Source: Microcaldota archaeon
Lineage (GTDB): Archaea > Micrarchaeota > Micrarchaeia > Micrarchaeales > CABMGC01
Reading direction: 5' to 3'
DNA length: 43,660 nt
NCBI GenBank assembly: GCA_021848095.1
Contig: JAJZMZ010000024.1
Span: 1-43,660, forward strand
Position 1 is the first letter of the stretch. Each line of letters opens with the position of its first letter. A program made the translations under genes and the position numbers. Below, piece by piece: positions 1-8,877 of this stretch. The notes below the pieces were generated by a model. The model made no database searches and was not told where the DNA came from. It worked only from the letters and a program-made list of their open reading frames with translations.

Positions 1-1396
1 TTTCATATAATGTTATCGGATACAAACCAGGGTTTGCATTTGAGTTAGTACTGACTTGGAAACTTACATTTGCACTTTGACCTGGTGCTAATGAAGCTAT
101 ATAGTAAGAACTTGTTACAGGTATTATCGGATAACTACTTTGTAGAGAGATTTGTATGTTCTTTGCATCTATATTTCCAGTGTTTGTTATAACTAAATTC
201 AAAGGTACCGTTGTTGCTCCCGGAGTTATTGAGTATGTTCCATTAGTTATGTTGAATGTGGATGACGAAGCTACGTTTATTGGAATTGTTTGATTTTTTT
301 CAAATACTGATTTATAATTTGCAGATAAATAACTCAAAGCAGAGTAGAAAGAAGCATTATTTGAGCTATAATTAGAAGCTGAAATTAATAATGACTCTTG
401 CACCGTTTGACCTGGAGCTATACTACCTATAAAGAACTTTGAAACTGAGCTTAAAACATTTATTCCATATCCTGAGTAAAAGTTAGCCGTTACATTTTCT
501 GCTGTTCCAGTACCTATGTTAGATATTCCTAAAACTAAACTTTGGTTATAGCCTTTGTATAGCGTTTGAGGTTGTTCTGATAACACATTAATAACTATAT
601 TTGGATTGTTTATCAATACAGATAAACTTTGATTTTGATTTTGCATGTATGGTTTTCCTGTTTCTGTTTGATATGAAACCTTTATTGGCATTTTATATGT
701 TCCATTAGATATAAACTTACTTGCTTGATATGTAGAGGTTAATTGCACCGATGAACCGTCGCCTAAATATCCAATATTAAATGATTTTGCACCTATTGGG
801 GTAAAACTTGATGTATTTAATAATGAAATTGATATATTTTTAGCTGCGCCATATCCAGAGTTTAAAACATTCAAAGAAACTGAAAAATCTTGTCCAGGTA
901 TTATGCTACTTGGTTCTGCAGTTACTGTTATATTTGGAGCTCCGTTAACATAAAATGTTATTGGTATAGTTGAGGAACCAGTTACCGTTTCAGTTGTTCC
1001 TGAGACTGTTTCGGTTGTTTGGTATGTTGCTAATACATCTAAAGTATATGTACCTGAAGGTGTACTTTTTGGTATATTTATGTTGTAATTAAAGTATGAA
1101 CTTGAACCTCCATAAATTCCTTGTGACATACTACTTATCAAATAAGAGTTAGTTGGTGAGAAGTTCAATATAGGATAAGATCCTTGTAACTGTAAGTTAA
1201 CATTGTTCAATGTTGACGAGTATGAGTCATATATCTGAAAAGATACATGTATCTGAGAACCCGCGGATATTGGATTTGGAGATATCTGTAAGTTAGTCAC
1301 AGATAAAGCATTGTTTATATTTTGTGCGCTTACTAATGCCGGCATAAGTAAGGCAATTACTGCACAAAACATTCCTATTGCAAAATTTTTCTTCAT
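1..1396 (-). CDS. Large exported repeat-domain surface protein, partial (C-terminus off the left edge)
   Basis: The frame is open without a stop from the start codon to base 1, about 465 residues, and the gene continues outside the window. The N-terminus MKKNFAIGMFCAVIALL..ALVSA is a typical Sec signal peptide, probably cleaved after the SA near residue 24. The rest is Ser/Thr/Asn-rich and built from successive beta-sandwich-like segments with motifs such as SIIPGQDFSVSLNVLNSG, SITPGATTVPLNLVITNTG and LAPGQSANVSF. These are the hallmarks of CARDB/NEW3-type (COG1361, S-layer-like) domains. Two in-frame ATGs, at 1414 and 1396, each follow GTGAT plus three bases; the second gives the cleaner signal peptide. 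It lies 13-31 bp after the ABC permease on the same strand, so it is probably co-transcribed with the transporter and the PadR-like regulator. Its function is not known; it could be an accessory or substrate-binding surface protein. Confidence 0.85.
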   Translation of the reverse strand, partial: MKKNFAIGMFCAVIALLMPALVSAQNINNALSVTNLQISPNPISAGSQIHVSFQIYDSYSSTLNNVNLQLQGSYPILNFSPTNSYLISSMSQGIYGGSSSYFNYNINIPKSTPSGTYTLDVLATYQTTETVSGTTETVTGSSTIPITFYVNGAPNITVTAEPSSIIPGQDFSVSLNVLNSGYGAAKNISISLLNTSSFTPIGAKSFNIGYLGDGSSVQLTSTYQASKFISNGTYKMPIKVSYQTETGKPYMQNQNQSLSVLINNPNIVINVLSEQPQTLYKGYNQSLVLGISNIGTGTAENVTANFYSGYGINVLSSVSKFFIGSIAPGQTVQESLLISASNYSSNNASFYSALSYLSANYKSVFEKNQTIPINVASSSTFNITNGTYSITPGATTVPLNLVITNTGNIDAKNIQISLQSSYPIIPVTSSYYIASLAPGQSANVSFQVSTNSNANPGLYPITLYE

Positions 1397-1427
1397 TTTA
1401 TCACTTTTTATCATAATATCACTTTGT

Positions 1428-2537
1428 TTAATCAATTGTACTCTTAAATAATCTAAAACTCATTATAACTATTATAAGAGAAAATATAATCATAATACTG
1501 AAATCTGTAACTATATGGCTTAATGGGAAGTATCCAGATAACATAACATCTCTTATTCCGCTAGTCGCATATGTTAAAGGATCTCCTATGCTAAATGGCT
1601 GTATAAAAGCTGGAAAAGATGATGCAGGAAAGAACGCCCCTGAAAGAAACCACGTAGGTAGTGTTATTGCTTGTGCTACAATAGCGTATAACTCAACTGT
1701 TTTTATTCTTGATGCTACTATTAAAGCAATAGCGTTGAATGATAGCGAAACAAAGAATATCAGTGCTATTATCCATAAGAAGCCTATTACTCCCATAGCT
1801 ATTCCAGCTCCAAAAACAAATCCTAAACATAAAGCAAGTATGCCATACAATAATGATTGTACAGTTCCTGCTAGTAGCTTTCCTAATAAAATTGCATCCT
1901 TATTTATCGGAGCAACTAAAAATGACTTTATAGTGCCTAACTGCCTATCTACTATTATTGAAAATCCACTTCCGAAGATTGAACCGAACGCAGTTGCCAT
2001 TATTATTACACTTGCAATTATGAAGTCACGATAATTACTTGAGGCTCCGGTAGTTGGATTAGATGAAACTATTGGTGCCGTCTGTTGTTGTTTTTGTTGT
2101 ATAGCGCTTCCGAAATTAGATGCAGTACCTTCTATGAATGGAAGTATTGCACTTACTGTACTAAATTGACTATTTGAGTAATAAACATAAACTGACGGAT
2201 TCCCATTTTGGTTTTGAGGAAATGTTGGAGCTATAGTTATTATTGCAGTAACTTCTCCATTTTGAAGTAACGAAAGAGCCGTTTCTTGATTGGTAAGTGT
2301 TAGTATATTTATCATATTTTGTCCTTGAAGTGCATTTATAAATTGAGTTGAAATTTGATTATTTGCTAAATTTACTACAGCGACAGGAACATTTGATACA
2401 GATGTACCTAAGTTTCCAAAAAATAATATAATTATAAGTGGGAACATTAGAGAACGTATAATATTAGTTCTAAGATTGCTTTTGAAAACTAACATCTCTC
2501 TTTTTGCAATCGTTATTGAATCGGAAAAAAGTGTCAA
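1428..2537 (-). CDS. ABC-2 type transporter permease
   Basis: This is a 369-residue integral membrane protein of the ABC-2 (DrrB-like) permease family. It has one hydrophobic segment near residues 28-46, a large extracytoplasmic region to about 170, then a run of about five hydrophobic segments to the C-terminus. The LGKLLAGTVQS stretch before a membrane helix is typical of the family. It lies 5 bp after the ATPase gene, which identifies its energising partner. The start is TTG at 2537, preceded by AGGTAATT; the next in-frame ATG (residue 15, in AKREMLVF) is possible but would shorten the cytoplasmic N-terminus. The substrate is unknown; such pairs export drugs, lipids or polysaccharides, and the adjacent exported protein suggests an envelope role. 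Confidence 0.88.
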   Translation of the reverse strand: MTLFSDSITIAKREMLVFKSNLRTNIIRSLMFPLIIILFFGNLGTSVSNVPVAVVNLANNQISTQFINALQGQNMINILTLTNQETALSLLQNGEVTAIITIAPTFPQNQNGNPSVYVYYSNSQFSTVSAILPFIEGTASNFGSAIQQKQQQTAPIVSSNPTTGASSNYRDFIIASVIIMATAFGSIFGSGFSIIVDRQLGTIKSFLVAPINKDAILLGKLLAGTVQSLLYGILALCLGFVFGAGIAMGVIGFLWIIALIFFVSLSFNAIALIVASRIKTVELYAIVAQAITLPTWFLSGAFFPASSFPAFIQPFSIGDPLTYATSGIRDVMLSGYFPLSHIVTDFSIMIIFSLIIVIMSFRLFKSTID

Positions 2538-2542
2538 ATAAA

Positions 2543-3532
2543 TTACCTTCTAAATCTTGCCTGAGAAGCAACATTTTCTGATGATGTACTGTCCCTGAAG
2601 CTAGCTCCTGTTAGTTTTATAAAAACATCATCCATCGTTGGAAGATGAACACTATATGCAAGAACATGAATTTTTTCTTTTTCTAAATACTGTGCTATTT
2701 TAATTGATAATCCCATTGAATCTTTTTGAATGTCTCCTTTAATTATGTCTCCCTCTACAGATAACTTCAACTTGAATTTATTTGATATTATTTTTGTTGC
2801 TTTATCCACATCCTCTGGTTTAAGTGTTATTTCAAGAACATTTCCTTCAGAGACCATTCTTTTTAACTCCGAAGCAGTACCTATTGCTTTTATCTCTCCA
2901 TGATCAATTATAGCTATTCTATCACATAATGCATCTGATTCTTCCAAATACTGTGTAGTTAATATTACAGTTATTCCCTTATCGTTTAATTTTCTAATAC
3001 TATCCCACATGCCCACTCTACTCTGCACATCTAAACCCGTTGTTGGCTCGTCAAGTATTAGTATACTAGGTTCTTGCAACATTGATTTTACAAGATTTAA
3101 TCGTCTTTGCATTCCTCCCGAAAATGTTCCAGCTGCTTTATTCGCAAACTCTTTTAGATTCGCATCTTCTAATGCCTTGTTAACTCTTTTTTCAATTTCA
3201 TTTTCAGGAACGTGATATAACTTTGCAAATATTGTTAAATTATCTCTTGCCGAAAGATATCCATCTACCACTGTTTCCTGTGTCATAAAACCTATTAACT
3301 GCTTAACTTTAAGTGAGTCCTCAACATTGTCATAACCCTCGATTGTTATACTTCCTGAAGTTGGTTTTAACAAACCTAAAATCATATTTAATGTTGTTGT
3401 TTTTCCTGCTCCATTTGGTCCTAAAATACCAAATATTTCTCCTTTTTTGATATTGAAAGAAATACCTTTAACTGCTTGGAATGTACCAAATGTTTTTTTA
3501 ATATTTTTAATATCTACTGCAGAATCATTCAT
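2543..3532 (-). CDS. ABC transporter ATP-binding protein (DrrA-like)
   Basis: This 329-residue ATPase energises the ABC-2 permease encoded just downstream. Visible motifs are Walker A GPNGAGKT (residues 38-45), Q-loop near 85, signature FSGGMQ (137-142), and Walker B with D-loop ILILDEPTTGLD (157-168). A C-terminal extension of about 100 residues, ending in LPTMDDVFIKLTG, matches the DrrA/NodI-type exporter ATPases. It overlaps the end of the PadR-like gene by 8 bp, which indicates translational coupling. Family membership is certain; the substrate is not. Confidence 0.93.
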   Translation of the reverse strand: MNDSAVDIKNIKKTFGTFQAVKGISFNIKKGEIFGILGPNGAGKTTTLNMILGLLKPTSGSITIEGYDNVEDSLKVKQLIGFMTQETVVDGYLSARDNLTIFAKLYHVPENEIEKRVNKALEDANLKEFANKAAGTFSGGMQRRLNLVKSMLQEPSILILDEPTTGLDVQSRVGMWDSIRKLNDKGITVILTTQYLEESDALCDRIAIIDHGEIKAIGTASELKRMVSEGNVLEITLKPEDVDKATKIISNKFKLKLSVEGDIIKGDIQKDSMGLSIKIAQYLEKEKIHVLAYSVHLPTMDDVFIKLTGASFRDSTSSENVASQARFRR

Positions 3533-3881
3533 TCATTTCAACCATTAACTCTTTTAACGAGTTTAAGTAATCCTCAACTATGGATTTAAATTTTTTTGAT
3601 AACCTTCTTCCTTTTGGCGTAAGCTCAAGGACTTTTTGTGTTTTTATTTTTTTGTTAACTGTAGATTTTATCAAACCTAATTTTTCCATTGCTAATATTA
3701 CGTTATAAATATCATTTTTTGTAACGTCTAAAGAAATTTTTTTATTTGATTGTATTTCTTTCATTAAAGCGTATGTATGTATCTTCTTTTTTTCTAATTT
3801 TTTAATTATTAAAATTCTTAATATTCCACTTTTAAAATTTTTATTTACGCAAGTGAAATCCATTTTAATATTATTTTTCAT
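3525..3881 (-). CDS. PadR-like winged-helix transcriptional regulator
   Basis: This small basic protein matches the PadR pattern: SGILRILIIKKLEKKKIHTYALMKEI, a recognition-helix region ending in DIYNVILAMEKLGLI, then a wing and LTPKGRR. PadR-family proteins commonly repress adjacent ABC exporters. It is the first gene of the operon and overlaps the ATPase gene, so it probably controls the transporter and exported protein. The ATG at 3881 follows TTGAT by four bases; a TTG at 3890 would add three residues. A TATA-like TATATAAAT lies at about 3930-3938 (minus strand). The inducer is unknown. Confidence 0.8.
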   Translation of the reverse strand: MKNNIKMDFTCVNKNFKSGILRILIIKKLEKKKIHTYALMKEIQSNKKISLDVTKNDIYNVILAMEKLGLIKSTVNKKIKTQKVLELTPKGRRLSKKFKSIVEDYLNSLKELMVEMNE

Positions 3882-3998
3882 AAGTATCAATTAGTTTAAA
3901 TTTAAAATAGTATTATATGGAGTGTAATATTTATATATTGATATGATTTATGAACAGTTATTGAAGTATATCATTAATGGAACTTAAAACAAAAAGAA

Positions 3999-4006
3999 TA
4001 TAAAAA
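3999..4006 (+). promoter_or_regulatory. TATA box for leuS (leaderless-type spacing)
   Basis: TATAAAAA begins 25 bp before the leuS ATG at 4024. Archaeal TATA boxes sit about 26 bp upstream of the transcription start, so the message would begin at or next to the ATG, and no Shine-Dalgarno sequence is seen there. Confidence 0.5.
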
Positions 4007-4023
4007 AGCAATATCCATATATA

Positions 4024-6828
4024 ATGGATAAAATGTTAGATATTAATTTTATTGAAGCAAAATGGCAACGTGAATGGGCCAATGCAAAACTTTTTGAGTC
4101 AGAAGTAAATCAAAAAAAACCATTTATGATTACAGCTGCGATACCTTATCCTAACGGTCCTCAACACATAGGACATTTTAGAACATATGGAACGGCAGAT
4201 ACACTTGCTAGATATAAAAGAATGAAAGGTTTCAATGTCCTCTATCCTTTTGGTTTTCATTTGACAGGAATACCGCTTTTAGCACAAGCAAATAAAGTAA
4301 AGGAAAGGGATCAGAACATAATTAATGACTTTAAAAGTTTTGGTATTTCTGATCAAGAAATAGAAAAGATGTCAGATCCTCTTTATATGGGTACTTACTT
4401 TGCAAGTGAAGTAGAAAGTGGCATAAAACTTTCAGGTTTCAGTATAGATTGGAGAAGGAGATTTACAACAATAGACCCAAAATTCAGCAAGTTTATAGAG
4501 TGGCAGTTTGAAATTCTTAAAGAAAAAGGGTGTTTAGTTCAAGGAAGTCATCCGGTGGGGTGGTGTAAAAAAGAAAGTAATGCTGTAGGTATGCACGATA
4601 CAAAAGGAGATGCTGAACCTGAGATAGAACAAGAATCAGGAGTAATATTCGATATAGTAGGAGAAACATATGGATTAATATGCGCAACATATAGACCAGA
4701 AACAATTTATGGTGTTACAAATGTTTTCGTTAAACCTGAAACTACATATTATATATGTAAGGTAAATGATTCACAAAATATTATTGTATCGGATAAAACT
4801 TATGAGAAATTAAGTTTCCAATTAAAATTAGAAAAGATATCTGAAATAAAAGGACAAGAGTTATTAAATAAAAAATGTATAAATCCGTTATCTAAAGTAG
4901 AGATACCAATTTTACCGGGATCATTTGTAAAGGAAGATTTAGGGACAGGAAGTGTAATGAGTGTACCTGCACATGCTCCATTTGATTACGTTGCATTAAA
5001 AAAACTATATAACTCTGGTTACTTAAAAGAAGAGGTTAAACCTGTAGTTGTATTAAAAATAACAGGTGTCGAAGCTGAGATACCCTCAATATATTACCTA
5101 ACAAAGGTATCTGGAGATATTAATTCTTCTGATGAAAAGATAGAAGAAGCGACTAAATTAGAATATAAAGAAGAAGCACATAAAGGAGTAATGACATTTC
5201 CAGGTTATGAAAATGTATCTGAGTTAGAAACAAGAGAAAAGATAAAGAATGCATTATCTGTAGATAAAAAATACTTTCCGATTTATATTTTAGCAAATAA
5301 AACTAAGGTTTTATGTAGATGTGGTACTGAGATAGTTGTTAAAGTAATAGACAATCAATGGTTTATAAACTATGGAGATGAAACTTGGAAAAGTTCAGCA
5401 ATGAAGTTACTATCTGAGATAGATGTAATTCCATTAAAATCAAAAAATGCTCTTTCATCAGCTATAAATTGGATAAATTTAAGAGCGGTTGCAAGAGCAC
5501 AAGGATTAGGAACTAGATTCCCATTAGATAAAAATTACATAATAGAATCACTTTCTGATTCTACAATATACATGGCTTATTATACAATAGATTATATAAT
5601 AAAAAGTGTTGATGATGAAAAACTTACACCTGAATTTTTTGATTTTGTATTTAGAGGGATAGGAAATATAGAAGATATATCGAAAAAAACAGGAATAGAT
5701 TATGAAGTAATTAAAAAATCACGCGAATCATTTACTTATTGGTATACAAATACGTCAAGAGCTTCAGGATTAGATTTAATTTTTAATCATCTTACGATGT
5801 ATATTTTTAACCATGTACTAATTTTTGATAAAGAATACTGGCCTAAACACATTGTTATAAATGGTTTAGTAATGATGAATGGAGAAAAAATGAGTAAAAG
5901 TTTGGGAAATGTACTTTTAGTCAAAGACGCAATTAAAAAGTATGGTTCAGATATTTTAAAGTTAGTTGAGATAGGCAATGCCGATCTTTTTAATGACTCA
6001 GACTTCAATGTAGAAACAGCAAATAGTGTTAGAGATAAATTAGAGTTCTTTTTTGATTGTTGTGTGAAACTTAATGAAATACCTAGCAATAAACTTGAAC
6101 AAATTGATTATTGGTTATACTCTAAATTAAACAATAAAAAAACTATAATAACAAATGCAATGGAGAAATTAGAGTTAAGAGATCTTGTAACAAATATAGT
6201 ATTTAATACCTCAATAGAGTTAAAAAGATACTTTAGCAGAGGAGGGAATAATGCAATTGTATTGAAAGATTATCTTTCAGATGTATCATTGATGTTACAA
6301 CCTATTGCACCACACATATCAGAAGAGTTATGGCACATATTAGGAAATACAACATTTACAACAACTGAGAAGTGGCCTGAAACAGATAAAGAATTAATCG
6401 ATATGAAAATAGAGGAAAAAGAGCAAGAAATAGACTCATTAATAGATGACATAAAACAAGCATATGAGTTAACAAAGAAAAAAATACCCAACATATCTTC
6501 ATGTAATATTATTGTTGCTAGTCAATGGAAACGTGATGCACTGAACTCTTTAATTGAAACCAAAAAAATAGATGCAACAATTACGTCTTTAGGAGATAAA
6601 GTAAACAAAGAACAAGCAGCAAAGTATCTCTCGCAATTATTTAAAAAAGTAAATGAATTAAAAATGTGCAGTATAAGTGAGCAAGATGAGTATGAGTCTT
6701 TAAGTTCTTCAAAAGAATACATCTCAAAAATAATAGGAATTCCAATAGAAATTCAAAGAGAAAATGATTCTATCTCACAGAGAGCGGGTAAGGCTACGCC
6801 GATGAAACCAAGTATAGAAATACTTTAG
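4024..6828 (+). CDS. leuS: Leucyl-tRNA synthetase
   Basis: This class I aminoacyl-tRNA synthetase charges tRNA-Leu with leucine. At 934 residues it has the archaeal/eukaryotic type length. The HIGH-like motif is PYPNGPQHIGH (residues 41-51). The CP1 editing domain shows TYRPETIYGVTN (near 222) and the KMSKS motif is MMNGEKMSKSLGN (about 618-629). The anticodon-binding region has LQPIAPHISEELW. It is apparently leaderless, and its 3' end overlaps the convergent gene by 4 bp. It is a complete housekeeping gene with no intein or frameshift. Confidence 0.97.
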   Translation: MDKMLDINFIEAKWQREWANAKLFESEVNQKKPFMITAAIPYPNGPQHIGHFRTYGTADTLARYKRMKGFNVLYPFGFHLTGIPLLAQANKVKERDQNIINDFKSFGISDQEIEKMSDPLYMGTYFASEVESGIKLSGFSIDWRRRFTTIDPKFSKFIEWQFEILKEKGCLVQGSHPVGWCKKESNAVGMHDTKGDAEPEIEQESGVIFDIVGETYGLICATYRPETIYGVTNVFVKPETTYYICKVNDSQNIIVSDKTYEKLSFQLKLEKISEIKGQELLNKKCINPLSKVEIPILPGSFVKEDLGTGSVMSVPAHAPFDYVALKKLYNSGYLKEEVKPVVVLKITGVEAEIPSIYYLTKVSGDINSSDEKIEEATKLEYKEEAHKGVMTFPGYENVSELETREKIKNALSVDKKYFPIYILANKTKVLCRCGTEIVVKVIDNQWFINYGDETWKSSAMKLLSEIDVIPLKSKNALSSAINWINLRAVARAQGLGTRFPLDKNYIIESLSDSTIYMAYYTIDYIIKSVDDEKLTPEFFDFVFRGIGNIEDISKKTGIDYEVIKKSRESFTYWYTNTSRASGLDLIFNHLTMYIFNHVLIFDKEYWPKHIVINGLVMMNGEKMSKSLGNVLLVKDAIKKYGSDILKLVEIGNADLFNDSDFNVETANSVRDKLEFFFDCCVKLNEIPSNKLEQIDYWLYSKLNNKKTIITNAMEKLELRDLVTNIVFNTSIELKRYFSRGGNNAIVLKDYLSDVSLMLQPIAPHISEELWHILGNTTFTTTEKWPETDKELIDMKIEEKEQEIDSLIDDIKQAYELTKKKIPNISSCNIIVASQWKRDALNSLIETKKIDATITSLGDKVNKEQAAKYLSQLFKKVNELKMCSISEQDEYESLSSSKEYISKIIGIPIEIQRENDSISQRAGKATPMKPSIEIL

Positions 6829-7328
6829 TACCTTTCAGTAAGTACTTTTTCGCAGGCGTTAAAGAATTCTTTTGAAAGATTTACTACCGTTTTATTAAAA
6901 ACACGTAGCCTTACAAAGATTAGATGACTATCGTTTAATTTAGGTATATTTTCTTGAGATTCAGATATTTGTTCAATTATATTATCTCTAAAAACATCAA
7001 TATTTCTACTTAAAAATTTGAGTACAGGTAACCTGTTTGCTAAAGTAGTATCTGCCAAAGAATATGTTGATTTAGAAATAGATTGAATTGAATCAATTGC
7101 AAATTTAGAACAGGATATTATTGTATTTGTTGATCTTTCTAAAAGTGTGTATTTATATGATTGATCTGCATTTGCTCTACTTAAAACTTTTAAATGTTTT
7201 TTGAATGAAAACTCATTAAAATCAGTAAAGTATTTATCTAAATTAGCAATATTTGAAGATACAACTTTGTTTTGCCAATCTCTAATTACAATTTGGTTTT
7301 TTGTTAAGTTTGGTTTCTCTGAAGACAT
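6825..7328 (-). CDS. Uncharacterised helical protein
   Basis: I do not recognise this 167-residue protein. It appears soluble, mostly helical and rich in Ser, Asn and Lys, without signal peptide, membrane segment or metal motif. A start at 7328 is supported by GGTGA six bases upstream. It lies 12 bp after another unrecognised gene, so the two probably form an operon. The stop overlaps the convergent leuS stop region by 4 bp. Both proteins begin with a short polar segment containing a Trp (DWQNK and SWSRD), followed by helical sequence; that similarity is too weak to claim homology. Confidence 0.7.
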   Translation of the reverse strand: MSSEKPNLTKNQIVIRDWQNKVVSSNIANLDKYFTDFNEFSFKKHLKVLSRANADQSYKYTLLERSTNTIISCSKFAIDSIQSISKSTYSLADTTLANRLPVLKFLSRNIDVFRDNIIEQISESQENIPKLNDSHLIFVRLRVFNKTVVNLSKEFFNACEKVLTERY

Positions 7329-7340
7329 AAATTTTCACCA

Positions 7341-7922
7341 TTATTGATTTTTATAAATAAAATTAATGTAATCATCTAGTGATTTAGATAATTTTTTATT
7401 TTCATAATTAAGTATTTTTAATAAACTAGTTGTTGAACGAATAGGGTCGTTTTCCGTTTGTTTTTCAATGCTAATTAAATGATCTTCATAAAAATTAAAC
7501 GAAACTAAACATAAACTATTCAGGTGGGATATTTTACTGACATTTGCAATTGAATTAGAATTATGAGATAAATCTGAATTTGTAACTTCATATAATATTC
7601 TAAAAAATCTACTAAATACTATATCATCACTTACAAAAATTTCATAACAGTCTCTAACACATTGTTCAAGTAAGTATACATCTCCAAAATTATCTTTTTT
7701 ACTTGAAGTAATTTGTAAACAATCAGTTGTTCTAGAACGTATTAACATTTTAACATTATGTATTGATAATTTTGCCTTTTCTTCTTTTTCAGAATAAGAT
7801 CGGGCTTTTTTAATTACTCCTTCACGAACATAATTTTCAAGTCTGCTATACTTAACTTTTAATTTTTTAAGTGAATCACGAGACCAACTTTCTGAGTCTC
7901 CTAATTGTGTAGTAATGGGCAT
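7341..7922 (-). CDS. Uncharacterised helical protein
   Basis: I do not recognise this 193-residue protein. It is charged and probably all-helical, with a heptad-like basic N-terminal third (residues about 14-60). Its three cysteines (QCVRDC and DCLQ region) are not arranged as a zinc finger. Its start ATG follows TTGAT plus three bases, matching a ribosome-binding pattern seen at other genes here. It is the first gene of a two-gene unit with the 167-residue protein downstream. An origin in a fast-evolving lineage would explain the lack of recognisable relatives. Confidence 0.7.
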   Translation of the reverse strand: MPITTQLGDSESWSRDSLKKLKVKYSRLENYVREGVIKKARSYSEKEEKAKLSIHNVKMLIRSRTTDCLQITSSKKDNFGDVYLLEQCVRDCYEIFVSDDIVFSRFFRILYEVTNSDLSHNSNSIANVSKISHLNSLCLVSFNFYEDHLISIEKQTENDPIRSTTSLLKILNYENKKLSKSLDDYINFIYKNQ

Positions 7923-7968
7923 TGGATCAATAAAAATTATATTTTATTTGATATAAATATCTTTCTTA

Positions 7969-8661
7969 TTAAAAACCACGAAATAGTACTCCCCTGTATA
8001 AGTTAGACATTATAAATGCAATGACTAACAAGAATCCTATGTTATATATCATACCGGTTACTGATAAACCAATAAATGGACTTAAATATAGTAAAAGAAT
8101 AACTGTAGAGATTAATGTAATTACATAAATAGGTTTATTCCAGCTTAAAACCTTACTTCCATCAAGTGGATATATTGGAAGCATATTGAAAAAAGCTAAC
8201 CATAAATTAATGAATGCAGTAAATACTAATGTTGCTTCTATGTATGTATTAAATTGTATTAGAAATGCTAATGCAAACACAATAAAGAACAGTATCAAGT
8301 TTGTTAAAGGACCTACTAGTGAAACTATACCGTTTTCTTTTTTTGTGAAGTTATTCGTGTAGATCATTGTTGCTCCGGGCATTGCCATTAAAAATCCAAT
8401 AAAACTGGTTACAAGGGCAATTATTATACCAAAATCAGATCTTTTGAATGCGGCTACTGCTCCAAAACGCTGTGCTGAAATTTTATGCATGTATTCGTGT
8501 AATATAAATGAAACAGTAACTGCAATTAATGCCATAGGAAAGTAATATATGAAATTTTTAAATCCTAAAATAATAGAAAATGCTATAGATAAAGCTATGT
8601 CTGCTATTATTAAGTCAGTAAGCTCTTCTTTTGTGGGAATATTACTTCTAGCGTTTGCCAT
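7969..8661 (-). CDS. M50-family (site-2-protease-like) membrane metalloprotease
   Basis: This 230-residue multi-pass membrane protein carries the zinc-binding HEYMH (residues 55-59) within a membrane helix. The second conserved motif is NMLPIYPLDGSKV (about 158-170), whose Asp is the third metal ligand. These define the M50/site-2 protease fold, which cleaves membrane-embedded substrates. It has no PDZ domain, like the short archaeal members. A TATA-like TTTAAATAT at 8691-8699 (minus strand) lies about 30 bp before the ATG, so the leader would be very short. The substrate is unknown. Confidence 0.9.
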   Translation of the reverse strand: MANARSNIPTKEELTDLIIADIALSIAFSIILGFKNFIYYFPMALIAVTVSFILHEYMHKISAQRFGAVAAFKRSDFGIIIALVTSFIGFLMAMPGATMIYTNNFTKKENGIVSLVGPLTNLILFFIVFALAFLIQFNTYIEATLVFTAFINLWLAFFNMLPIYPLDGSKVLSWNKPIYVITLISTVILLLYLSPFIGLSVTGMIYNIGFLLVIAFIMSNLYRGVLFRGF

Positions 8662-8752
8662 ATATTAACACATTAATTAAACAAATGTTAATATTTAAAC
8701 AATAAAGTTTAATAACTCTCTTTAACAAAATAAATAAAATAACTACAATTAA

Positions 8753-8845
8753 AGCCCCATCGTCTAGTGGTCACCTTTTAATTAGGACATAAAAGGACGG
8801 CAGGCTCTGGACCTGCAAACGCCAGTTCGAATCTGGCTGGGGCTA
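8753..8845 (+). tRNA. tRNA-Gln (anticodon CUG) with about 20 extra bases in the D-loop
   Basis: A cloverleaf can be drawn. The acceptor stem is AGCCCCA (8753-8759) with TGGGGCT (8838-8844), and A8845 is the discriminator. The D-stem is GTCT (8762-8765) with GGAC (8795-8798). The anticodon stem GCAGG/CCTGC encloses loop CTCTGGA, giving anticodon CTG at 8807-8809. The T-arm is GCCAG-TTCGAAT-CTGGC. CCA is not encoded. The D-loop is 29 bases instead of about 8. The excess, roughly 8774-8794, contains a possible 5-bp hairpin (CTTTT/AAAAG) and a second AGGAC. It could be a small intron, but I could not draw a proper bulge-helix-bulge around it. Confidence 0.85.
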
Positions 8846-8846
8846 A

Positions 8847-8854
8847 TTTAAATA
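8847..8854 (+). promoter_or_regulatory. TATA box for the kinase-like gene
   Basis: TTTAAATA starts two bases after the tRNA-Gln discriminator. Its centre is about 28 bp before the ATG at 8878, so the gene would have a leaderless transcript separate from the tRNA. Confidence 0.45.
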
Positions 8855-8877
8855 TCTGAAAGTTTATAACTTTAGAT

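Noticed and set aside
1588-2034. 148-codon open frame antisense to the ABC permease
   Set aside because: It lies wholly inside a well-supported gene on the other strand, has no ribosome-binding site, and its product looks like the mirror of membrane-helix codons.
8753-8845. Canonical bulge-helix-bulge intron in tRNA-Gln
   Set aside because: I tried several splice registers around the D-loop insert; none gives two 3-base bulges flanking a 4-bp helix, so I report an insertion rather than a proven intron.
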